Source of the DNA: Plecoglossus altivelis
Taxonomy: Eukaryota; Chordata; Actinopteri; Osmeriformes; Plecoglossidae
Assembly: GCA_036571765.1 (NCBI GenBank)
Contig: BROE01000019.1
Coordinates: 10,774,304-10,838,303, forward strand
Direction: 5' to 3'
DNA length: 64,000 nt
Shown: in pieces, positions 26,282 through 36,800 of the stretch
Position numbering within the stretch: the stretch's first letter is position 1
Layout of the letters: the number at the start of each line of letters is the position of its first letter
Notes under the pieces: generated by a model
What the model was told of the DNA's origin: nothing
Databases searched by the model: none
The model's input: the letters and a program-made list of their open reading frames with translations, nothing else
Translations under genes and position numbers: made by a program

Positions 26282-27092
26282 ACTCGGTAATAACACCAAG
26301 CTAACATGGTTTGTTTTGTCTCTCACAAGGTAGATTGAAGCCATCTAAACAGATGTACAGCCAACTCTCAAAGGAGAGGCTCTCTCAATATGACAGGCAG
26401 ACGTCAGGGTGTAAAAACTGACTTGGGGACGAGCCAACCTTTTGCCCACCCTCTTATTACTTGGCTTGACAGTGGGAAGAGAAGCCATTATCACTCAGCG
26501 TTCTGACGGTGTTTAGTGGCCAACTAGACATGCACTCAAGGGCATCTTTGCAACCTTATGGCGCTTTCAATGCTCTTATGTAATTTGACTGGTTCACACA
26601 AGCTTACTGAAAGCACACACAACACCCTCTGCTGAAAACGATAGGAACCACGAGGCAATAATCTAAACGTTTTGTCAATTCTCCTTCAGCAAAGTTAGAA
26701 AATAAAAAGCCATTGAAGTTTTAATTACTGAACTCCAATCAAACATGTGTTCTTAGTTAATGGTGACATTCTGTACCATGTCAGGAAGTAAATAAAATGG
26801 TGATGTTTCGGATTTCAACACCAGCTGCTATTCGTAGATCTACTAAAAACTGATTATATCTAATGTTAGCATATGTGTTTTGTGTCTCTACAGCAGCTCT
26901 GGTGAATTCAAGACAGCGTTATGTTGCCCCCATGTGGTCGTGAAGTGTAGTTCAGCTTCAAGCACCTGTGAATCATACAGACATGATATTCTGATCATCA
27001 TGTGATTTTCAACCACAGCTTCATGTGGAACCTTTCATTTCCATTCATAGAAAAATGCAAGTAACATACAACCAGATTTTAGCTGGTTTTGT
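26282..27092. other. Non-coding 3' flank of smarca1
   Basis: Unique sequence beyond the likely smarca1 transcript end; no further gene seen. Confidence 0.5.
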
Positions 27093-27098
27093 TTTAAT
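27093..27098 (-). terminator. Candidate smarca1 polyadenylation signal (ATTAAA)
   Basis: ATTAAA is read on the minus strand about 690 bases past the smarca1 stop. Positions 27099-27783 would then be 3' UTR, containing a short (GT)n at 27675-27692. The assignment rests on the hexamer alone. Confidence 0.3.
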
Positions 27099-27783
27099 AA
27101 CACGGAACTCATACATAAAAAATAATATATATATATAGCAAAAGCAGGGTACATCATTGTTTTGTTAAAATACTACTACTTAAAAGATAAGCTTAAAAGG
27201 TGAGATAAAATGTATTTTAACGTAAAAAGGAGCGGTAATTGTGCAAACTAAGCGATGGGCTACAAGGTGCATACAAATGATGTCGAACACAGACCTGCGA
27301 GAGCCAAATGCAACAAAAAACAAAAACAAAGTAGTTTTTTTCCTCTTCACCATGTCCCTAAACTCCACCAGCAGTGATGGTGCACACCTCTGAAACCACG
27401 TCATGTCTGACAAACAGGTTTCAATATGCACTAAAACACCCTCTAATGCTACCTGGCGTTCCCCCTTTGCAGCATTATCTTATGATCTCTCATGCCTGGA
27501 GCTGTATAAAACCACTGAACAGACACAAACAGACATGACAGCATGTTAGGTTTCAAAGTGCATCAAACAACTGCAAAAAGAGTTTTACAAAATGTCTTAT
27601 AAAGTTTGAGAAGCCACTTACGTCGACAAGTAACAACAGCTATGTTTTGTTGACTAACATTTCTTTCTTTTTTGTGTGTGTGTGTGTGTGTGTTTGTTTT
27701 GTAATGATTGACCAAACGTGTGACCTCATGATGATGTTTGGGATGTCAGATTGATTCTGTAAGTGTTCCTCAGCTCGCTCGCC

Positions 27784-27849
27784 TTAGAGACGAGTCTTTT
27801 TGTCTTTTCTTCCAGCTTCGCACGATCCCTCCACTTTTCTTTTGAGAGC
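27784..27849 (-). CDS. smarca1: smarca1 exon 24 (C-terminus, stop)
   Basis: It encodes ALKRKVEGSCEAGRKDKKTR plus L, then TAA at 27784-27786. The pattern resembles the QKRKMDGAPDGRGRKKK nuclear-localisation-like tail of SMARCA5, so the ancestral long C-terminus is kept here. Confidence 0.88.
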   Translation of the reverse strand, partial: ALKRKVEGSCEAGRKDKKTRL

Positions 27850-30800
27850 CTGAAAAAACAAACGAGAAGCAGATTCGTGTTTACACAGGGAGGCTAAGTG
27901 AAGATCTAAAAACCTCTTTATGAAATCTTGACTCATTAACCAGCCCCCTGGACATAAGGATTAAGTCAGTTAAGTCAAAACACATCGTTGTTTCTGAAAG
28001 CAGTAAAACATCGGTTACTGTTTGGCTTTTTGGAGCTCTTTTCTTCTTCTCCGCTCTCTCTTTCTCCTCGATCTCCATGTTCTCTTTCTCGATGAGAGAG
28101 ATGAGCGTGTTGCAACGGCGTTGCAGTTCCTGAGAAACAAGCGACAGCTCTGAAACAGATTCTCTTTTACAACAAGCAAACATCCTTTCACCCTTCGTCG
28201 ATCACGACGCCCCCCCGTTTCGAACACACTGCCTCAGCTCCTCGTAGACGCACTCTTTGTCGAAGCCCATCTTGTGCAACATGCAGATCAGGAAGCGATC
28301 TTCCTCCTCTGTATAGTTCTTTCCTTTGTTGGTTCCGTACTGGATCCTTAGCTGATGGAAAGGGGCCTTGTACCTGGCGATCTACAGACACACAGTAGAA
28401 ACACATGACCAGGCTCCTACCGTGAGAAGCTGGCCTGAGTGAGACATACCTGGAGACTGAGTGGGAGTGTGAAACAGAGGCAGCTACCTTAGCATCTAAT
28501 GCTTTCTTGATGCTGATCCTGCGCTGGATGCGAGCTTCGCCTCTCTCTATCTGCGCCATGATCCTCTCAATGTCCTGCAGTTCATTGCAACGCTCCCAGA
28601 AAATGGCTTGAATGCAGGTGAGGGGAGGAAAAAAAAGAAGATTTTAGAGCACTGGAATAATATGCATTTATCGGTAACGGTCTCTGAATTTTGTTCAAAA
28701 ATAAACAAGTAATAATATTTTGGAAACAGGAGCAAATGACACTTTTATTGAGACGATGCAGCTGATAACGCCAGTAATCTTGAGCATCTCACCAGAATAC
28801 TCAATGACTTCCTCAGGGCTTTTCCCTTCTACTTCCCGGGCGATGTTGTCAATGTCGTCACGGCCATATTTCTCGTTGGCTTTGATGAACTGATTGAAAT
28901 CTCTCTTGTTCCAGCTGGTGAAGCCCTGCATGACAAGCAGACGAAAACAAACAAACCTAAAACGGCAGCAGGTCCAAGAAAATAACCACATACCACTTTT
29001 GATAGACACACAACTATCAGATGAGTGTTTTAGATTGTCAAAATATTGTGCCCGTGGGGGTCTGCACCTGTGTCAGGAGCTTGTCTTTTTCCTCCGTCTC
29101 CTCGGCTGTCAGGGGCCCCGCCTCGTCGATCTTCTTCTGCTCCTCCTTCTGCAGCTGGGCAGAGCCGGGGACATCAGGGCTTCTGGGGGCCTGAGGCACG
29201 GAGGAATACAACACTCTCAGTTACAGGGACTCCACATCCCTCCACTTCTCTGGTCCCTTTTCTCTCTGTCTCTTGATGCCCATCTCTCTGTCTCTCTTGA
29301 TCCTCATCCCTCTGTCTCTCTCTGTCTCTTGATCCCCATCTCTCTGTCTGTCTGTCTCTCTCTCTCTCTGGTCACTTTTCTCTCTGTCTCTCTGGCCCCG
29401 TCCGTGTCTCTCTCCTTCTGTTTCACGCTCTCTCTGTCTCTCTCCCGATCCCCATCTCTCTCTCTCTTGTTCCCCATCTTCCTCCCTCCCCTCTCCTTCC
29501 ACCCCCCCCCTCCATCTCTGTGAGAGCAGGGGCCCCAGACCATCCGACCATGGTCCCTGGGTGACTGGAGACCCCTGGGCAGATGTATACAGGGATCAGG
29601 TGGCGTTGGAGTGGTGTGTGGGTGATTGTGTGCCTGGCACCAGGACCCCCTCCTCCAGAGTGTCCTGTCAGAGCAGGCACTAACAGCTGCTTCCCTGGCA
29701 CAGGAAGAGCCCTGGCCCTCCTGTCAGCTGGGAAACACTACCTATGACTTCCGTCCTCTCTCTCACAACTCATTTGACTCGGTCCAAGTCGGCGCCGGGG
29801 AATTCAAACTGTCGTTTTTCCAATATAGAACTTCTGGAACACAGAAACTCTTGCCAAAAATGGTGTTTGAGGGAGGTGACACTAGAGGTATTGCGAAATC
29901 AAAAGGATTTTGTTCAGTATTGCAGGACAGGAGACTCGCAGGCCAAGGTGATTGTAATTGCCCATGAGGGGCAATTTAAAAACTAGACAATGGGTCACCT
30001 TGGCAGCTCCCTGGCTGAAGCCTTAACTCAGCGACCTGGGTTCACATCTGGTCAATCCCTTTGCTGCTTGTCTTCCTCTCCCTGTCTCTTTTCCTCTCTC
30101 TCTCTGTCTCTTCCTCTCTCTCTGTCTCTTCCTCTCTCTCTCTGTCTCTTCCTCTCTCTCTCTGTCTCTTCCTCTCTCTCTGTCTCTTCCTCTCTCTGTC
30201 TGTCTCTTCCTCTCTCTCTGTCTCTTCCTCTCTCTGTCTCTTCCTCTCTCTCTGTCTCTTCCTCTCTCTCTCTGTCTGTCTCTTCCTCTCTCTCTCTGTC
30301 TGTCTCTTCCTCTCTCTCTCTGTCTGTCTCTTTCTCTCTCTCTCTCTTCCTCTCTCTCTGTCTCTTCCTCTCTCTCTCTGTCTCTCTCTTCCTCTCTCTC
30401 TCTGTCTCTTCCTCTCTCTCCTCTTGCCTTTCCTGTCACACTTCAACTAAGAAGCATCTAATAATGTCCCATCCCCCGCCCCCCCAAAAAATCTCTCTGT
30501 AAAAAGGACACATCACCTTGTAGCCTATGGTCTTCCTGTAGTGAAGGATCTCCATTTCCAACAGCTCAAACAGACGAGGGGGGAAGAACTGGAAGTCTTG
30601 GATGCTTGGCTGTTTGGGCGGCCGTGGAGCCTGCAAGTCAGCCAGCACATCTCAGTCACCATCACCAAGAACCAAACCAACATTAACCACTCCACTGATC
30701 ACCACTCACGACTCCAACATCGCATCAACACGGTCCAAAATGGAGTCGGGTGGCAACCACCCCACCCCCACCCCACCCCCATCCTCTCATAGCGCGGACT

Positions 30801-33800
30801 TGCAGGCAAGGCTGCCCTTGGAGTCCCCCGGTGATTAATGTGTGACTGAGCGTTACCTTGGGGGTACGAGGCTCACTGACGCGTAGGGCTTCTCTGAAGT
30901 AGGCGTCCACCGCGTAGTTAGCTTTCCGTTCACGTTTAGGTGGTTCGATCCACTCCATCATGTTCAGCTGAAAGGAGAAGACCATGTCGAAGCAGCCGGT
31001 TAATACCCTCTACCATTACCAGAAGAACTAAGAGTCAGATGGGTTGAACGCAGCCCTCTACACCGTGACCGTGGTAACTGTCAGATTCTTACACCCCCCC
31101 AAACGCTTCCCCCCCCACCCCCCCACCCCAAGGCTACATTACAGGGTTCATCTGAACCTGAGAGCTTATGATCTGCAGTTAGTTTACCAAAGAACCGCAC
31201 CCATCCTCCAGTTTAGCCCATCGAGAAGAATGTGCACACTCACATAACTCCCACAAACTCCAATGAGTCCCATAAATATTACATTTGAAACATAATGGTA
31301 TAAATAAGGTGGCTTACTTTCTGTTTCTCTCGGTAGTCCTCCCCTTCGAAGTTGTACAGGCTGGTTTCTGCTGCTCCCATGTCCATGGTGAAGTTCCTGA
31401 GAGAGCTCTCCCCCAGCTTCTCCATGCGCTCGTTCATCTCAGCCGTCTGGAACACACGCCAGCAGAGCGGTTACACACGTCCCACCTGCGAGGCCCAGCT
31501 CACCTCCTTACCTCCTCAGCTCCTGCCCAACACGAGGCCCAGCTCAGCTCCTCAGCTCCTAGTTCCAGACTAATGTGAGGCCCAGCTCACCTCCTCAGCT
31601 CCCAGTTCCAGACTAATGTGATGCCCAACTCACCTCCTCAGCTCCTCACCTCCTGCCCAACACGAGGCCCAGCTCACCTCCTTACCTCCTCAGCTCCTGC
31701 CCAACACGAGGCCCAGCTCACCTCCTTACCTCCTCAGCTCCTGCCCAACACGAGGCCCAGCTCAGCTCCTCAGCTCCTAGTTCCAGACTAATGTGATGCC
31801 CAACTCACCTCCGCACTTCCTGCCCAACACGATACCCAGCTCACCTTCTCCCTCCTGCCCAACACGATGCCCAGCTCACCTCCTCCCTCCTGCCCAACAC
31901 AAGGCCCAGCTCACCTCCTGCCCAACACGATGCCCAGCTCACCTCCTCCCTCCTGCCCAACACGAGACCCAGCTCACCTCCTCACCTCCTGCCCAACACG
32001 AGGCCCAGCTCACCTCCTCACCTCCTGCTCAACACAAGGCCCAGCTCCCCTCCTCACCTCCTACCCAACACAAGGCCCAGCTCACCTCCTCACCTCCTGC
32101 ACACAACAAGGCCCAGCTCCTCCTGCACCTCCTGCCGCAACGCAAGGCCCAGCTTCACCTCAACTCCTCCTGCCCAATCAGACGATGCCCAGCTCCTCCC
32201 TCCTGCCCAACACGAGGCCCAGCTCACCTCCTCACCTCCTGCCCAACACGATGCCCAGCTCCCCTCCTCCCTCCTGCCCAACACGATGCCCAGCTCCCCT
32301 CCTCACCTCCTGCCCAACACGAGGCCCAGCTCACCTCCTCACCTCCTCAGCTCCTGCCCAACACGAGGCCCAGCTCACCTCCTTACCTCCTCAGCTCCTG
32401 CCCAACACGAGGCCCAGCTCACCTCCTTACCTCCTCACCTCCTGACCAACACGATGCCCAGCTCCCCTCCTCACCTCCTGCCCAACACGAGGCCCAGCTC
32501 ACCTTCTTGGCTCCTCTCTCCAGGATGGTGTTAATGTCTTCCTCCGTCAGCTCGCTGTCCTTGGAGGCGAACACGTGCGTGGCGCCGTGCCGAATCATCT
32601 GCAGCATCTCGTCTTTGCCCAGTTTGGTGGACTGTTGGTCTATCAACCTCCCTGAGAAACACACAGCAAACACATGGTGATAAACACAACCAAACCCATC
32701 TCCAGTTTGTCTCCTAACATCAAGTCCTTTTCTTGCCTATCCAAATGAAGGTTTCCCACGGAGGTTACTCCACAAAACTAAAGGAGTGTCTGTGCTTTGT
32801 GGATTGACATTGTTATGATGTTTCAAAAACAATCTTGGTTGTTTTGCGATACATTTGTGATACAAGCCATGCTCAATACCTTGTTGAATAACAATGGAGT
32901 CTAGCCTCAACTTCCTCTCAGCTCTCTCTACAATCCTCTCTTCGACTGTGTTATCAGTGATGAGGCGGAACACACGCACTGGTTTCTTCTGACCAATTCT
33001 ATGAGCCCTGTCCTAGAGGGTCAAACACAAACACACTGGTTGCCTTTCAGAGTCTAAATTTCAGACAAACACAACATCATCAGCGAAACCCTGTCTGTTG
33101 ATCTTAGATGTGTTGAGACGAGCGGTGGCGTGGAGGCTCTCGCCAGAGGGATTCACCCGTGTGTCAGAGACACGAGCGACTGTTTGACATCAGAGACAGG
33201 ATGGAATGTTCCTCACCATGGCCTGCAGGTCTACTTGAGGGTTCCAATCAGAGTCATACAGGATGACCACGTCGGCGGTTGCCAGGTTTATACCCAAACC
33301 CCCCGCTCGGGTGCTCAACATGAAAATGAACTTGCTACTGTTGGGAGCATTGTAGGCCTCTATGGCTTGCTACGAACATGTTCACAAGGAAGAAGAAGAA
33401 AAAAAAAACATTATGTACGAAAATATCAAACTTCTTCATCATCGCAAAGAGGGAAGGGCATGGCAGATTAGATGATCGAGAGAGGAGTCTTGTGTGAATG
33501 TGTGAGGACTGGACCTGCGTCTGTTCTTTACCTCTCTGGCCTCGTGTGACGTGTTCCCATCTAGACGACAGTACTCGTAACCCCTCCACATGCAGTAGTC
33601 CTCCAGGATGTCAAGGACGCGAGTCATCTGGCTGAAGATCAACACTCGAGACCCTGAAGCCAATCAAACAGAGTACAGTTGGTCTATTACAGACCCCCAC
33701 ACACTAGCAGGGCACAGGAGCAAGGACCTGTTTCTGTCTTCATAGAGAGAGGCCAAAGAAAAAAAAGAACAAATTATTCATGAGGCTTCCTTGCAGGGCA

Positions 33801-36800
33801 GCAAGGTTTAATTAACGCAATGTCAAATGAGCATATTTGACAGTCAAATGAACTTTCCCCATCAAAAGCATCCATACACCAGCTAATGATGAATTCAGCA
33901 TGAATTCAGTCAGGAAGCGAAGACCGTCTCCTGTGCATCATAAAGATATCCTGTCTCTAATCATCAGGTTCAGAGTCTAGGTATTCTGACTGGCACAGAA
34001 ATAAAGTACTCCAATCTATTCATGCAATATTAACTTTCTCAATTCCTCCCGTCTCCTCCATATCCATCACAGTTCTTTTTGCCTCAATGTCTCATCCTAT
34101 TATGTAAATAAATGGAAAGTTTATCAACCTTGTTCTTGTACTTTAGGCAGCAGCTTGTCCAGAGCCACCATCTTGCCACTGTTGATGACCAGGTGTGTGT
34201 CTGTAGTGTATGGAGGCCCTGGTTCGGCGCCGTCAAACAGGTACGGATGGTTGCAGCATTTCCTCAGCTGCATCAGGATGTTCAGAAGACGCAGTTTGTC
34301 CATCTTCCCTGCAGAGTTCAGGATGTCAATGTCCTTCATAAGGATGCGGGTGTACCTGTCACAGATAAGGATATATTCAAGGACGAAGCATCCTAAATAC
34401 ATGCTATGGGTTACTGTAGATTAAAACGCCGGTCTAACGGAATAATACATGCTATGCGTTACTGTAGATGCAAATCTCCTAAACTCCAGCTGTCAGAAAT
34501 ACCCACCATTCTCTCTGCATCTTACTCAGTCCGAGGTAAATTTTCACTTCCTTTTTAGGAGGTAGGTTTTTTTCCACCTCCGCTTTGATCCGACGCAGGA
34601 GAAAAGGCCTCAGAACCTGAACAAAGATATCACCCACAGCGGGACAACGCTCGTATCATGTCATGACGATACTTCAAACCCTTAATGGTGCTGCACAACA
34701 TGTTTTACGTGCATGTTTAGTGTACACGGAGATTGTTTCCCTTTTCAGAAACAAAACTAACTCCAGATAAAGGTTCGGTAAGCAGGGTAGGTATTCTCTA
34801 AGGAGCATGAATGTGTTCATCAAAGCCTACCGCATGCAGTCGTTCCACCAGTTTCTGGTCCCCTAGACAGTTGTTTGTGTCAAACCAAGAATCGAAGTCC
34901 TGAAAATGTAAAAAAAAAAAAAAAAACGACATTAAAACCCCTCAAAGGAAATGTTCCTCTGTTCTCTATGCAGTGGAACGCTGGGAAACAGCTCTCAGCC
35001 TTCACATAATGAGACAAAAGGATTTCTTTTGATTCCGAGATGCAGACGGGAGATGTGGTGAGGCAGGGACCGGATGTTTGATGAGTACAGTGCTCAGGGG
35101 AACGTCTCCCAGCCTCAATGCTGGGATGAGACTGAGGGACGATGACTGTCCTCAGGGGGTCTGGCTCAGACCCGCTCAGACCCTCTCAGACCCTCTCAGA
35201 CCCTCTCAGACCATCTCAGACCCGCTCAAACCCTCTCAGACCCTCTTGGACCCTCTCAGACCATTTCAGACTCTCTCAGACCCTCTCAGACCCTTTCAGA
35301 CTCTCTCAGACCCTTTCAGACTCTCTCAGACCCTCTCAGACCATCTTAGACCATTTCAGACCCTCTCAGACAATTTCAGACTCTCTCAGACCCTTTCAGA
35401 CTCTCTCAGACCCTCTCAGACCATCTTAGACCATTTCAGACCCTCTCAGACCATTTCAGACCCGCTCAGACCCTCTCAGACCCGCTCAGAACCTCTCAGA
35501 CCCGCTCAGAACCTCTCAGCCAGACTACAGTCTCAACCTGTGACACTCTCACAGCAGTCCTCAACAGGACTGGATGAGGGGAACCGATCTTGGGCAAGGC
35601 AGCAGACTTACGTTGGCAGAGTTGAAGACGTCTGGCAGCAGGAAGTTAAGGAGAGACCACAGCTCATGCAGGTTGTTCTGCAAGGGTGTGCCCGTCAGGA
35701 GCAGGCGATTGGTGGTTTTAAACTCACGTACAATCTCAGACAACTGAGGACAGATTACAATTATGAAGTTAGTCACTGAACACCCTTTAAGACTCTGATA
35801 TCCTGACTACAAAACTACAGTGTACAGAATCTGAAATTAGTCACTGAACACTCTTAAAGACTCTGATATCCTGACTACAAAACGACAGTGTACAGAACGA
35901 TAAAGTGTGAGATACAGAATACAGCATACAAAGAGAAGATAGTTACTTTGGATTTCTCATTTTTGATCCTGTGAGCTTCGTCGATGACCAGATATCTCCA
36001 GTTGAACTTCTTGAAGACAGACTTCTCTCGGATGACCATTTCGTAGGACGTCACGCAAACATCCCATTCTCCAGGCATCATGACGTCACGCACAAACGCA
36101 GCCTAGACGAGCAGGACAAAATCTATCTGGTCATTCCTTTGTTTCAAGTCTTTGATAAAGATTAATATATAGTTATGGTAATATATAGGTCAGGGGCATA
36201 TCTTTGGTTTAACGTGGGCGAGACTGCTTTATAGTATTTTAATAACCGGGAATATAACAGTTTAATTTGTCTCACCAACATATTGTAAACCTACACATGT
36301 GGAAGACTAGTATCATGTGATCGTTAAATGTGTGCCACCCACATATCATAAACCTACACATCTGCTGTGGAAGACAAGTATCATGTGATCGCTAAATGAT
36401 CTTTAATTACCCGAGCATCCTTGTCTCCGATAAGACAGACGGCCTTCAGAGTCGGCACCCATCTCTTGAATTCATTCATCCAGTTATGTAACGTTGACTT
36501 GGGAACCAACACCATGTGCGGGCCCGGAATATTCCTGTAGTGCTTCAGGTATCCCAGCAACGCGATGGTCTGAAGAGTCTTGCCCAGGCCCTGTGGTACA
36601 ACACAGAAGTACAGCATCAGTTGGGCCCATCTCTCCAGGGCCCGTCTCCAGGGCCCATCTCTCCAGGGCCCGTCTCCAGGGCCCGTCTCTGTCACCAGGA
36701 CAGGGGCCTGTCTCTGTCACCAGGACAGGGGCCCGCAGGAAGACACGTTGATGATCGTAACGAGTTATGTGATTACCATCTCATCAGCCAGGATGCCGTT

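Noticed and set aside
30023..30502. Long Leu/Ser or Arg/Glu ORFs of 129-170 residues
   Set aside because: Pure translation of a CT/GA minisatellite in an intron.
31793..32680. 295-residue plus-strand ORF (Pro/Ser/His-rich)
   Set aside because: It is the translation of the intron 15 minisatellite on the antisense strand of smarca1.
35078..35779. 233-residue ORF with LRPSQT repeats
   Set aside because: Translation of the 10-11-bp intron 8 minisatellite plus antisense of exon 8.
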